From: Sphingomonadales bacterium
Lineage (GTDB): Bacteria; Pseudomonadota; Alphaproteobacteria; Sphingomonadales; Sphingomonadaceae
Assembly (NCBI GenBank): GCA_027488785.1
Contig: JAIYAY010000014.1
Span: 62,001 to 126,000, forward strand
Direction of reading: 5' to 3'
DNA length: 64,000 nt
Both the position numbers and the translations under genes were made by a program. Within the stretch, counting starts at the first letter, position 1. Each line of letters opens with the position of its first letter. Positions 13,415-21,453 of this stretch are shown here, piece by piece. Below the pieces are notes generated by a model. It was given only the letters and a program-made list of their open reading frames with translations. It made no database searches and had not been told where the DNA came from.

Positions 13415-13975
13415 ATGGCTGATTTTTCGGATACGCTCACAGACAAGCAGGTTGAGATGATCAGCAAGCAGCCTGTGTTCTTCGTTGCAACTGCGGCAGC
13501 GGATGGGCGGATCAATCTATCACCCAAGGGATATGATTCATTTCGGGTATTGTCGCCATCGCGCGTTGCCTATTTGGACCTCGGTGGGTCTGGCAATGAA
13601 ACCCATGCGCATCTGGCTGCCGACGGGCGCATCACCATCATGTTCTGTGACTTTGACCGGCCGGCGTTGATCTTGCGAATTTATGGCAAGGGCAGGCCGG
13701 TTTTGCCGCAGGATGCCGAATGGGAAGCATTGGCCGCGCATTTCACGATCTTGCCCGGCACCCGTCAGATTTTCCTGATTGATGTTGAGAGCGTTCAGGG
13801 CAGCTGCGGCTGGGGCGTGCCGCTTATGACGCTGGAACGTGAACGCGACACGCTCACCAAATATCATGCGCAGTCCGATCCTGCGAATTGGATCGAAAAT
13901 ACAAAGGCAAGGACGCAGAGTATTGATGGCCTGCCGACGCGCGCCACCGACAGGTTCTTTGGCCCAAAGCATTAA
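13415..13975 (+). CDS. Pyridoxamine 5'-phosphate oxidase family protein (FMN-binding split barrel)
   Basis: A 186-residue flavin-binding split-barrel protein. The N-terminal part (VFFVATAAADGRINLSPKGY) and the following strand (SRVAYLDLGGSGNETHAHL) match the PNPOx-like family. This is the stand-alone branch, not PdxH, and its substrate is unknown. Only 15 bases separate it from the downstream EEP-family gene, so the two probably form an operon. Confidence 0.8.
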   Translation: MADFSDTLTDKQVEMISKQPVFFVATAAADGRINLSPKGYDSFRVLSPSRVAYLDLGGSGNETHAHLAADGRITIMFCDFDRPALILRIYGKGRPVLPQDAEWEALAAHFTILPGTRQIFLIDVESVQGSCGWGVPLMTLERERDTLTKYHAQSDPANWIENTKARTQSIDGLPTRATDRFFGPKH

Positions 13976-13990
13976 CAGCGTGAGAATTTC

Positions 13991-14695
13991 TTGAGCCGCG
14001 CGGTCAAGATTGCGACCTATAATATCCGCAAGGCGGTTGGACTGGATCAACGGCGCAACCCGGCGCGAATCCTGTCGGTGCTGAACGAAATCGATGCCGA
14101 TATCGTCGCGCTGCAAGAGGTGGACCGCCGCTTTGGTGCGCGGGTGAGCGCGATACCCTTGGCAATGTTGGAAGCGGATTCGCCTTATGTGCCCGTGCCG
14201 TTGAACTTTCGCCCTGCGGCGATTGGCTGGCACGGCAATGTCATCTTATTGCGCAAGGGTATCGAGGTGCGCCATGCCGAGCCCATCGATATGCCCACGC
14301 TGGAACCGCGCGGCGCGGTGATGGCGGAACTGTCGGTAAACGCGCACAGCTTGCGTGTGATTGGCGTGCATCTGGATTTGTCGGGGCTATGGCGGCGTAA
14401 GCAAATTCGGGCTTTATTGGCCGCTATTGATGCCAGCCCCCGATACATGCCCACGGTGATGATGGGCGACTTCAACCAATGGTCGGATAAAGGGGCACTC
14501 AGCGAGCTGGCTTTTCACCATCACCGATTGGTGCAGACGCCCAAAAGTTTCCACACATCCCGCCCAGTCGCGCGATTGGATCGGATAATTGTCAGCCATG
14601 ATGTGAACGTCACCGCTGCGGACAGCCATATTTCGCCGCTGTCCAAACAGGCGTCGGACCATCTGCCCGTGTGGGCGACGATACAGATTGGTTAA
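13991..14695 (+). CDS. Endonuclease/exonuclease/phosphatase family protein
   Basis: A 234-residue EEP-fold hydrolase. Motifs in order are ATYNIRKAVGLDQRRNP, IVALQEVDRRFG with the metal-binding Glu, MMGDFNQWSDKGAL with the Asp-x-Asn pair, RLDRIIVSHDV, and the terminal ASDHLPVWA with Asp-His. The family includes nucleases and phosphodiesterases; there is no signal peptide, so it acts inside the cell. The start is a TTG at 13991; no ATG or GTG gives the conserved N-terminus. Substrate unknown. It is preceded closely by the PNPOx-like gene. Confidence 0.82.
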   Translation: MSRAVKIATYNIRKAVGLDQRRNPARILSVLNEIDADIVALQEVDRRFGARVSAIPLAMLEADSPYVPVPLNFRPAAIGWHGNVILLRKGIEVRHAEPIDMPTLEPRGAVMAELSVNAHSLRVIGVHLDLSGLWRRKQIRALLAAIDASPRYMPTVMMGDFNQWSDKGALSELAFHHHRLVQTPKSFHTSRPVARLDRIIVSHDVNVTAADSHISPLSKQASDHLPVWATIQIG

Positions 14696-14697
14696 TT

Positions 14698-14712
14698 GCC
14701 TAATTATTAGGC
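14698..14712. promoter_or_regulatory. Short AT-rich palindrome after the EEP gene
   Basis: GCCTAATTATTAGGC is a perfect palindrome of 7-base arms around a central T, starting 2 bases after the EEP stop codon. A partial copy of one arm (ATAGGCAT) follows at about 14737-14744. It may be an operator or a weak terminator; nothing decides between them. Confidence 0.35.
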
Positions 14713-14817
14713 ATCAAAATATGACTGATTAAATAATAGGCATACATTGCTTCCGCGGCGCGCGGCATCATCTCCCCTTTGCCCGTATCCCGACGCTTTT
14801 GCGTGATTTCTGCGTTC

Positions 14818-14834
14818 TGGCACGGCGTTTGCAT
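14818..14834 (+). promoter_or_regulatory. Sigma-54 (RpoN) promoter for the P-II/amtB operon
   Basis: TGGCACG at 14818-14824, four bases (GCGT), then TTGCAT at 14829-14834 matches the -24/-12 consensus TGGCACG-N4-TTGCW exactly. Transcription would start near 14844, about 23 bases before the P-II start codon. This predicts activation by NtrC-type regulators under nitrogen limitation, in line with the genes downstream. No NtrC site was identified by eye. Confidence 0.85.
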
Positions 14835-14866
14835 ATTGCGGTGCACAACCATGCTTGGGGGTCTGC

Positions 14867-15205
14867 ATGAAATATATCATTGCTATTATTAAACCGCACA
14901 AGCTGGATCCGGTGCGCGAGGCGCTGACCGCGCTGGGCGTGTCCGGCATGACCGTGACGGAGGTCAAAGGCTTTGGCCGGCAAAAGGGTCAGACTGAAAT
15001 CTACCGTGGCGCCGAATATGCAACCAATATGGTGCCCAAGGTAAAGATTGAGGTCGCATGCGCGTCCGATCAAGCGCCTGCGGTCATTGAGGCCATTCAG
15101 CATGCAGCCGAAACCGGCGCCATTGGCGATGGCAAAATTTTCGAATTCGATCTTGCTGGCGCGTTACGCATCCGCACCGGCGACACTAACGAAACCGCGC
15201 TTTGA
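14867..15205 (+). CDS. glnK: P-II nitrogen regulatory protein (GlnK/GlnB)
   Basis: A trimeric signal protein that senses 2-oxoglutarate, ATP/ADP and uridylylation and controls AmtB, GlnE and NtrB. The 112-residue length is exact for the family. It starts MKYIIAIIKPHKLDPVREAL, has the T-loop with uridylylation Tyr51 in IYRGAEYATNMVPKVKIEV, and ends with the usual IRTGDTNETAL. I call it GlnK because it lies next to amtB and behind a sigma-54 promoter; by sequence alone GlnB is equally possible. The ATG at 14867 follows a GGGGG ribosome site; another frame-compatible start 12 bases upstream would break the family N-terminus. Confidence 0.95.
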   Translation: MKYIIAIIKPHKLDPVREALTALGVSGMTVTEVKGFGRQKGQTEIYRGAEYATNMVPKVKIEVACASDQAPAVIEAIQHAAETGAIGDGKIFEFDLAGALRIRTGDTNETAL

Positions 15206-15236
15206 CGCGATCACATCAAGCTAGGGGAACCAGATA

Positions 15237-16712
15237 ATGCCAAAGACACTGAAATTTTTGGGCGCGGCGGGAGCGACGATATTCGCCGCCTTGCCCGCCT
15301 TTGCGCAGGAGGCTGTAGAGAAAGCAGCTGATGGTGCAGCGGAGGCTGGTGCTGCTGTAACCGCCGCTGTTGCCGACGGCCCCATAAAAGCCCCGACGGT
15401 CGAACAAATGGCGGGCATGGTCGACAAAGGCGATACCACATGGATGCTGATCAGCTCTGCCTTGGTATTGCTGATGTCTATTCCGGCATTGGCCTTATTC
15501 TATGGCGGCCTTGTCCGCACAAAGAATATGCTGAGCCTGTTAATGCAGGTGTTCATGATTGTGTCGGTCGCGGCCCTTGTCTGGGTGACCTACGGCTACA
15601 GCCTATCCTTCACCAGCGGCAACGCCTTCATTGGCGGATTTTCCAAGATATTCCTTCAAGGGGTCGATACGACTACCTTCGCCGCGACCTTCAGCAATAA
15701 TGTTTACATTCCTGAATATGCCTTTGTGGTGTTCCAGATGACCTTTGCCTGCATTACGCCAGCGTTGATCGTCGGGGCATTTGCAGAGCGGATCAAGTTC
15801 ATGCCGCTGATGATCTTCACGATATTGTGGCTGACTTTTGCATATTTCCCCATCGCGCATATGGTTTGGTATTGGGCAGGGCCGGATTTCCTCGTCGATG
15901 CACCGACGGATATGGGCCTGTTGTGGGGTTGGGGCGCGCTGGATTTTGCCGGTGGCACCGTCGTGCACATTAACGCGGGTATTGCAGGGCTTGTGGGCTG
16001 TCTTATCGTCGGCAAGCGCGTTGGCCATGGCAAAGAAGCGACCCCGCCACATTCGATGACGATGACCATGATCGGCGCGTCGCTTTTGTGGGTGGGCTGG
16101 TTCGGCTTTAACGCTGGCTCCAATTTGGAAGCCAACGGCCTTGCCGCTTTGGCGTTCATCAACACCTTTGTCGCGACGGCTGCGGCGGCGGTGGCATGGT
16201 GCCTGATTGAACAATTTCACCATGGTAAGCCATCCTTGCTGGGCGCAGTCACCGGCGCCGTTGCCGGCCTTGTCGCCATCACGCCCGCCAGCGGATTTGC
16301 CGCGCCGATGATGTCCATCTTGCTTGGCTTTGCCGCATCGGGACTGTGCTATGTCTTCGTCGCTTATGTGAAGAACAAGCTTGGCTATGACGATACGCTC
16401 GATGTCTTTGGCGTGCATGGTGTCGGCGGTATTGTGGGCGCGATTGGCGTCGGCATCGTGGCGGACCCCGCCTTGGGCGGTCAGGGTTGGATCGACTATA
16501 CCGTGTTCCCAGCGATTCCCGGCGAATATGACATGGCTGGCCAAGTCATGACTCAGCTTTGGGCGGTGGGGACCACAGTTTTGTGGACGGGCATTGTCTC
16601 GGCCATCCTGTTCTACGCGCTGAAATTCACCATGGGCCTGCGTCCAACCGAAGATGCTGAGCGTGAGGGCTTGGACCTCACTGAACATGGTGAGCGGGCT
16701 TATAACTATTGA
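15237..16712 (+). CDS. amtB: Ammonium transporter AmtB
   Basis: A trimeric ammonium channel of the inner membrane. The 491-residue protein has a signal peptide (MPKTLKFLGAAGATIFAALPAFA), an Ala-rich linker, then eleven expected membrane segments. Signature pieces are the ALFYGGLVRTKNMLS segment, DFAGGTVVHINAGIAGLVG with the first pore His, and the second His in DVFGVHGVGGIVGAIGVGI. The C-terminal tail GLRPTEDAEREGLDLTEHGE is the conserved P-II-contact region. It is co-transcribed with the P-II gene 31 bases upstream. Confidence 0.97.
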   Translation: MPKTLKFLGAAGATIFAALPAFAQEAVEKAADGAAEAGAAVTAAVADGPIKAPTVEQMAGMVDKGDTTWMLISSALVLLMSIPALALFYGGLVRTKNMLSLLMQVFMIVSVAALVWVTYGYSLSFTSGNAFIGGFSKIFLQGVDTTTFAATFSNNVYIPEYAFVVFQMTFACITPALIVGAFAERIKFMPLMIFTILWLTFAYFPIAHMVWYWAGPDFLVDAPTDMGLLWGWGALDFAGGTVVHINAGIAGLVGCLIVGKRVGHGKEATPPHSMTMTMIGASLLWVGWFGFNAGSNLEANGLAALAFINTFVATAAAAVAWCLIEQFHHGKPSLLGAVTGAVAGLVAITPASGFAAPMMSILLGFAASGLCYVFVAYVKNKLGYDDTLDVFGVHGVGGIVGAIGVGIVADPALGGQGWIDYTVFPAIPGEYDMAGQVMTQLWAVGTTVLWTGIVSAILFYALKFTMGLRPTEDAEREGLDLTEHGERAYNY

Positions 16713-16798
16713 GTTTTACGACTTGGCGGCGGGGCGTTCTCTCCTCTCCTTTTACGCCCGCCGCCTCCCGATGTTCCTCCCGCGAACATCCAACTCAT

Positions 16799-16830
16799 GG
16801 CCCGGACCAGCAATGGTTCGGGCCTTTTTT
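16799..16830 (+). terminator. Rho-independent terminator of the P-II/amtB operon
   Basis: GGCCCGGACC, loop AGCAAT, then GGTTCGGGCC (one G-T pair) followed by TTTTTT. It lies 87 bases after the amtB stop codon. Confidence 0.88.
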
Positions 16831-16910
16831 ATGGGATGCGTGCCTGTGTGCGGGCTGGCATCCTCCCACTTTGTCGCCCTGAACTTCTATCCGAATGAAT
16901 GCACAAAACG

Positions 16911-16939
16911 CGTCATCCTGAAACAAGTTCAGGATGACG
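16911..16939. repeat. REP-like palindrome, copy d
   Basis: A single complete unit, CGTCATCCTGAAACAAGTTC then AGGATGACG, in the opposite orientation to the left arm of copy c. The preceding bases (GAATGAATGCACAAAACG) recur before copy e, so the repeated unit is longer than the palindrome. Confidence 0.85.
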
Positions 16940-17192
16940 GGGGTTGGAGGGGGCGCGCATGCTATCCGCTTGTCACTCGCAATGACATCATTGCTCCGCC
17001 GCGTAAAAACAACTTTCCTACAAATAACCAGATAGGTTATCTGATTCGCGTCATGCAGGCTGCGGTCTAGAACGTGGGTCGGGATGATGGGAACGCTGGC
17101 GCCGAAAAGCGCTGGCACGGCCGGCGCGATAGGGTGTTTGCTTCTGCCTTTTAAAAGGGCCTGTTGCATCAAGCTCTGAACAGCGCACAAAA

Positions 17193-17281
17193 GGCTGGGT
17201 GTGGCGGCGCAATCCGCCCCGTTCGTCATGGACGGCCTTGGGGTCTTTAGGAACCTTCACCCCCAAGGAAGCAGCCCAGCC
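17193..17281. other. Candidate structured RNA (three-way junction)
   Basis: A closing stem GGCTGGG (17193-17199) with CCCAGCC (17275-17281) encloses two perfect hairpins: GGCGG/CCGCC (17203-17218) and CCTTGGGG/CCCCAAGG (17236-17268). Further along, GGAAGC/GCTTCC at 17351-17371 is followed by a C5T5 run at 17383-17392, which could end a plus-strand transcript. I recognise no RNA family; 6S RNA, tmRNA, RNase P RNA and SRP RNA signatures were looked for and not found. The strand is undecided. Confidence 0.25.
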
Positions 17282-17488
17282 AAGATAAAGGCGGCTCCTA
17301 GAATTAGACTGATGGAACAAACGAGCCTTAATCAACCAACGCCATCAGCCGGAAGCAGCACCAGCGCTTCCGCGTCGGCCGTCCCCCTTTTTCTATGCGT
17401 ACACACACGCACGGATTTTGTAGGAAATATTGTTGCTTGTGTTGGAAATTATGGTGTTGGTCCGAACACCGTCACCTTGAACTACCTA

Positions 17489-17536
17489 CAACGTCACCCT
17501 GAACGCGTTTGACCTGCGGTCGTTTCATTCCAGAAT
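17489..17536 (+). repeat. Dispersed ~48-nt intergenic repeat, copy 2
   Basis: It begins CAACGTCACCCTGAACGCGT and ends TTTCATTCCAGAAT, matching the minus strand of 5600-5647 at about 41 of 48 positions by eye. It runs into GAATGAATTCACAAAACGC and then REP-like copy e. Confidence 0.7.
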
Positions 17537-17550
17537 GAATTCACAAAACG

Positions 17551-17619
17551 CATCATCCTGAACTTGTTTCAGGATAACAGCCGACGTTCCCGCGCCATCC
17601 TGAACTTGTTTCAGGATGA
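17551..17619. repeat. REP-like pair, copy e (same orientation)
   Basis: Two units, 17551-17578 (CATCATCCTGAACTTGTTTC...) and 17595-17619, are direct copies rather than an inverted pair. They lie just downstream of the bactofilin gene stop. Confidence 0.85.
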
Positions 17620-17656
17620 GGATACAGGTGACGCGATGACGGCGGCGTGCTGCCTT

Positions 17657-18136
17657 TTAAGCGACCTTGGCATCCGCTGTTAGGATAAACGGATCATTAT
17701 CCTTGCCGAGATTCACCGGCGAACCTGAAATGCTTGGCTTGGTCGTGGACTTGTGGCTGAATTTGCCCTCTATCTGGCCACCGGGTGCGATGGTCAGGTT
17801 GCTGTAAATCACGTCGCCTTTGACACGGGCAGAAGATTCGATGACGAGGTCATTGGCTTCGATCGAACCTTCGACATGGCCGGAAAGCTTCGCCGATTCG
17901 GCGATGACTTTGCCCGCGATGATGCTGCCTTCGCCCTGCACCAAATTGCCGCAGGTCACATCGCCTTGCACCTTGCCGTCGATATGAAGGTCGACTCGCG
18001 CCGACAGATTGCCGACGATTTCGACGTCGGATGCTATGATTGAGAATGTATGACCTGAATTGTTACGCACGCTTATATTATTCCTTTGCGGCAGAGTCGG
18101 CGCGGTGTCCGGCGACTGTTTGGACCTTGAGAACAT
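17657..18136 (-). CDS. Bactofilin (polymer-forming cytoskeletal protein)
   Basis: Bactofilins polymerise without nucleotides into membrane-associated scaffolds that position cell-wall enzymes. The 159-residue protein has the central right-handed beta-helix repeats typical of DUF583, with hydrophobic-Gly periodicity: ISIIASDVEIVGNL-like start (actual SIIASDVEIVGNLSARV), then DGKVQGDVTC, GEGSIIAGKVIAES, KLSGHVEGSIEANDLVI and KGDVIYSNLTIAPGGQIEG. The N- and C-terminal tails are short and disordered, as usual. Its 5' end overlaps the 3' end of the M23 peptidase gene by 59 bases in another frame, which fits a functional pair. Confidence 0.92.
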   Translation of the reverse strand: MFSRSKQSPDTAPTLPQRNNISVRNNSGHTFSIIASDVEIVGNLSARVDLHIDGKVQGDVTCGNLVQGEGSIIAGKVIAESAKLSGHVEGSIEANDLVIESSARVKGDVIYSNLTIAPGGQIEGKFSHKSTTKPSISGSPVNLGKDNDPFILTADAKVA

Positions 18137-19256
18137 CTGGATTTGCCTCCAAAAACTTACGCGGGTTAATCGCCTGACCGTTTAAGCGCACCTCGAAATG
18201 CAAATGGCTGCCGGTCGACCGACCACTGCTGCCCATCCGTCCGATTTGAACCCCCCGTTCAACCATCTGACCCCGTCGGACATTTAAGCCCGATAAATGT
18301 GCATAGCGTGTAACAAGACCATTGGCATGTCTAATTTCGATAGTGTTACCATAGCCGCCATTAAAGCCGGCCAACACGACCTTGCCTTTGGCTGCGGCCA
18401 GGATGGGCGTGCCAACGGGGCCTTTAAAATCCAGACCAGCATGCATCGCAGCGCCACCCGTGAAGGGGTCAATGCGATAGCCAAAGCCGCTCGACATCAT
18501 CATCGAAGTGGCCGGCATTGCGGTGGGGATTGCCGCCAGAGCGCGTTCCATCGCGTCCATGCGGCCAAGCGCAGTGGCGAGTTTCAGGAAGCGCGGGTCG
18601 CGGACCTCCTTTTTACCTTTGCCGAAAAAGGGTTCGAACAGACCGCCCTGCGCGTTGCGGGCTTGGCGGGCCAAGGCTTCGGGGTTGAGCCCGAATTGGC
18701 GGATGGCGGCTTCGGCCTTCAATGTCCGTGCGTGCGCTACTTTCGTCATTTTTTCAGCGAATCGAATTTGGCGGGCCTCGACACGGGCCAGTCCCGCGGC
18801 TTCGGGGACCATCGCGCTAATTGTCTTCATGGCCTTTTCTTCTTCGCGCGAGTCGGTCGATGCGGCGGGCGCTTGCGCTTCGGCTTCCGATAAATCACCA
18901 AGATATTGGTCGCCCAGGCTTTCCAGCATTTCCTGCCGGCGCTCCAAATCTTTCGTCACTTCGTCGATAGAGCCACGATAGCTGGCGACACGTTCTTCGG
19001 CGGATTCAACCTTTGCCTCTTGCTCGGTCAGCGCTAGGCGCTGTGCAGAGACGGTCATTTGATTGATGGCCATGCCAAAAGTGACCAATAACCAAACACC
19101 GATCACGGACGCCAAGGTAAAAGCGGTGCGGCGTTGCAATTGCGCCGATATTTTCAAAAACCGGACTTGGCCATTGGCCCGCATGAAAAATTCGCGGTCA
19201 ATAAACCATCCAGCTATCCGGTTTTTCAAACCAGATATTCTGACTTTAAGCGACAC
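18078..19256 (-). CDS. Membrane-anchored M23 family metallopeptidase, bactofilin partner
   Basis: A probable DD-endopeptidase of 392 residues. After a basic N-terminus it has one membrane segment (AFTLASVIGVWLLVTFGMAI, about 46-65), a periplasmic coiled coil (about 75-120, rich in Glu/Arg/Gln), an Ala/Glu linker and a C-terminal M23 domain (about 270-365) with HAGLDF (HxxxD), RYAHLSGL and HLHFEVRLNG. All zinc ligands appear present. Known bactofilin-linked M23 enzymes such as LmdC in Hyphomonas have this layout, with the cytoplasmic tail contacting bactofilin. The 59-base gene overlap with the bactofilin gene is unusually long. Confidence 0.9.
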   Translation of the reverse strand: MSLKVRISGLKNRIAGWFIDREFFMRANGQVRFLKISAQLQRRTAFTLASVIGVWLLVTFGMAINQMTVSAQRLALTEQEAKVESAEERVASYRGSIDEVTKDLERRQEMLESLGDQYLGDLSEAEAQAPAASTDSREEEKAMKTISAMVPEAAGLARVEARQIRFAEKMTKVAHARTLKAEAAIRQFGLNPEALARQARNAQGGLFEPFFGKGKKEVRDPRFLKLATALGRMDAMERALAAIPTAMPATSMMMSSGFGYRIDPFTGGAAMHAGLDFKGPVGTPILAAAKGKVVLAGFNGGYGNTIEIRHANGLVTRYAHLSGLNVRRGQMVERGVQIGRMGSSGRSTGSHLHFEVRLNGQAINPRKFLEANPDVLKVQTVAGHRADSAAKE

Positions 19257-19450
19257 GTTCTACCCCATTAAATTGGATGCCCGCGTCTAGCAGAGGAGAT
19301 GGAGCCCGGCGAATCAGCGAAAGCCGACTCGTGACGAGTCGGTTGAGTCGTGCGATGAGCTGTGGAAAACTCTTTTAAATGCCCCTTCGGATATGCCCGA
19401 ATCGGTATGCGTTATTTAAGCCAAGATCATAAAATTACATAAATTCAGAT

Positions 19451-19473
19451 ATATATGTTCGATTCGCATATAT
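19451..19473. promoter_or_regulatory. Inverted repeat upstream of proA
   Basis: ATATATG at 19451-19457 and CATATAT at 19467-19473 flank TTCGATTCG, about 75 bases before the proA start. It lies in the only AT-rich part of the 290-base spacer between the divergent M23 and proA genes, so it may be a promoter element or operator. No family is recognised. Confidence 0.3.
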
Positions 19474-19546
19474 TCCCTGTGCGATACATGCGAAATTGGG
19501 ACGCCCGCTTTCCCTTTTGGAACCATTTCTCTACGAGTATCTGGCA

Positions 19547-20800
19547 ATGACAAGCAGCAACATTTTGATGACTGAGCTTACGGCGAAGGCGCGCACCGCA
19601 GCGCGGCATTTGGCGGGCGTGGATGACGCAGCGAAGGCGGCTGCGCTCACCGGCGCGGCGAAGGCATTGCGCGATCGCATGGCGGATATCCTTGCGGCCA
19701 ATGCCCAGGATGTTGACGCTGCGGTCACGGCTGGAATTTCGCCTGCGATGCTGGACCGGCTGACTTTGGATGCAGCGCGCATCGCATCCATGGCGTCTGC
19801 GGTCGAACAGGTCGCAACGCTGGATGATCCTGTTGGCAAAATCATCGATCGTAGCGAACGGCCCAACGGCCTAGTGATGGAGCGCGTCCGCGTCCCCGTC
19901 GGCGTTTTGGGGATCATTTATGAAAGCCGGCCCAATGTGACCGCCGATGCGGCGGCCTTGGGGCTGCGGTCGGGTAATGCCGTTATCCTGCGTGGCGGCA
20001 GCGAAGCGGTACACAGCAACCACGCTATTCATGCCGCGATGGTGCAAGGCGTCACGCAGGCTGGCCTTCCCGCCGAGGCGATTCAGCTGGTCCCAATACA
20101 GGACCGCGCACTGGTTGGCGATATGCTGCGCGCGCAAGGGGAAATTGACATGATCATCCCGCGCGGCGGAAAATCGCTTGTGGCGCGGGTACAGGATGAG
20201 GCCCGTGTTCCCGTGCTCGCGCATCTGGACGGTATTTGCCACAGCTATGTGCACAAGGACGCGGATCCCGATATGGCGCAAGCGATTGTCGTCAACGCCA
20301 AAATGCGGCGCACGGGCATTTGCGGCGCGACTGAGACGGTATTGATCGATCAGGATTATCCTGCGCCTGCCGCGTTGATTTCGGCGCTGCTCGATGCCGG
20401 TTGCGAAGTGCGGGCGGACGATGTGTTGATGGAGCTGGATGCACGAACCGTCTCTGCCGATGTAAATGATTGGGATGCTGAATATCTCGACTCGGTCATT
20501 TCGGCGTGCGTCGTGTCCGACCTGGATGATGCCATGGCCCATATTGCTCGGCATGGATCGCACCATACCGACGCGATCATCACGCAGAACGCATCCGCCG
20601 CCGCACGTTTCTTGGCAGAGGTTGATAGCGCTATTGTCATGCATAACGCTTCCACCCAATTTGCCGATGGCGGCGAATTCGGTTTGGGCGCGGAGATTGG
20701 CATTGCAACGGGCCGCTTGCATGCCCGTGGCCCGGTCGCGCTGGAGGGGCTGACGACCTATAAATGGGTCGTACGCGGACAGGGCCAGACTCGCCCTTGA
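19547..20800 (+). CDS. proA: Gamma-glutamyl phosphate reductase
   Basis: Reduces gamma-glutamyl phosphate to glutamate semialdehyde with NADPH in proline synthesis. The 417-residue protein has the aldehyde-dehydrogenase-like fold with VGVLGIIYESRPNVTADAA, the nucleotide-binding LRSGNAVILRGGSEA, and the catalytic Cys in MRRTGICGATETVLID. It ends with FGLGAEIGIATGRLHARGPV, the conserved C-terminal segment. The ATG at 19547 is my choice; another in-frame ATG at 19568 begins MTELTAKART and is possible. It leads the proA-nadD-rsfS-rlmH run. No proB lies nearby. Confidence 0.95.
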   Translation: MTSSNILMTELTAKARTAARHLAGVDDAAKAAALTGAAKALRDRMADILAANAQDVDAAVTAGISPAMLDRLTLDAARIASMASAVEQVATLDDPVGKIIDRSERPNGLVMERVRVPVGVLGIIYESRPNVTADAAALGLRSGNAVILRGGSEAVHSNHAIHAAMVQGVTQAGLPAEAIQLVPIQDRALVGDMLRAQGEIDMIIPRGGKSLVARVQDEARVPVLAHLDGICHSYVHKDADPDMAQAIVVNAKMRRTGICGATETVLIDQDYPAPAALISALLDAGCEVRADDVLMELDARTVSADVNDWDAEYLDSVISACVVSDLDDAMAHIARHGSHHTDAIITQNASAAARFLAEVDSAIVMHNASTQFADGGEFGLGAEIGIATGRLHARGPVALEGLTTYKWVVRGQGQTRP

Positions 20801-20814
20801 AAAGAGACGCGTCC

Positions 20815-21444
20815 TTGAAAACCATTGGTCTCATGGGTGGGTCATTCAATCCTGCGCATAAGGGGCACCGCGCGATCAGCCTGTTCGCGATGGATTCGCT
20901 TGGTCTCGATGCATATTATTGGATGGTCTCGCCAGGTAATCCGTTAAAGCCCAAATCGGACATGGCGCCTTTGCCCGCACGCATGGCATCGGCCAAGGCG
21001 CAGGCGCGTCGCACGCCGATTAAAGTCACGGCCATCGAACGCGACCTTGGAACCGTTTACACTGCTGAAAGCTTGCAAAAGCTGGTGGCGCGCTACCCGA
21101 AAATCCGGTTCATCTGGATCATGGGCGCGGACAATTTGGTCCAATTTCACCACTGGCGGCGGTGGCGCGATATCGCGCGATTGATGCCGATTGCAGTTAT
21201 CGCCAGACCTGGCTATAAGGAACGCGTCGTTGCGGGTCCCGCAATGGCCTGGTTCAGACGGTTTGTCCGGCGTCCGGAACAGCGTCATCACTGGACGAAA
21301 TGGAGTACGCCAGCGCTTGTCTTTTTGCGCTTTCGTCCAGATCCGCGTTCGGCCACCGCTCTTCGGCGCGCTGACCCATATTGGTTTCACCGATATAAAG
21401 AACTTGGAACGCGGGACGGCGTTACCCGAAATATTGTGCTTTAA
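20815..21444 (+). CDS. nadD: Nicotinate-nucleotide adenylyltransferase
   Basis: Joins nicotinate mononucleotide and ATP into deamido-NAD. The 209-residue protein has the nucleotidyltransferase signature GLMGGSFNPAHKGHRA at the start, with the GSFNPxHxGH motif, and the segment IRFIWIMGADNLVQFHHW, typical of NadD. I chose the TTG at 20815 because the conserved sequence begins right there (LKTIGLMGG) and a GAGACG-like ribosome site precedes it; a second TTG at 20797 is the alternative. Longer starts would overlap proA. Confidence 0.93.
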   Translation: MKTIGLMGGSFNPAHKGHRAISLFAMDSLGLDAYYWMVSPGNPLKPKSDMAPLPARMASAKAQARRTPIKVTAIERDLGTVYTAESLQKLVARYPKIRFIWIMGADNLVQFHHWRRWRDIARLMPIAVIARPGYKERVVAGPAMAWFRRFVRRPEQRHHWTKWSTPALVFLRFRPDPRSATALRRADPYWFHRYKELGTRDGVTRNIVL

Positions 21445-21453
21445 GGAGCCATC

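Larger units (their letters stand above)
16713..17656. other. Long intergenic region after amtB: terminator, REP units, possible structured RNA
   Basis: About 940 bases without a convincing gene. It holds the amtB terminator at 16799-16830, REP-like units at 16911-16939 and 17551-17619, a dispersed 48-nt repeat at 17489-17536, and a stem-rich stretch at 17193-17281. ORFs on either strand (for example 16795-17229 minus) have no recognisable protein content and cross the repeats. Confidence 0.55.

Noticed and set aside
15603-16688. A 361-residue open frame on the minus strand inside amtB
   Set aside because: It is antisense to a clear ammonium transporter, has no recognisable domain and has the His/Arg-rich composition typical of shadow frames.
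17193-17281. SRP RNA or tmRNA at the GGAAGCAGCC word
   Set aside because: The SRP RNA apical loop context (AGGTCAG...CCGGAAGG) and any tmRNA tag or T-arm sequence are missing.
17051-17335. Minus-strand frame of 94 residues after amtB
   Set aside because: Composition is Arg/Gln-rich without hydrophobic pattern; the DNA is better explained as structured non-coding sequence.
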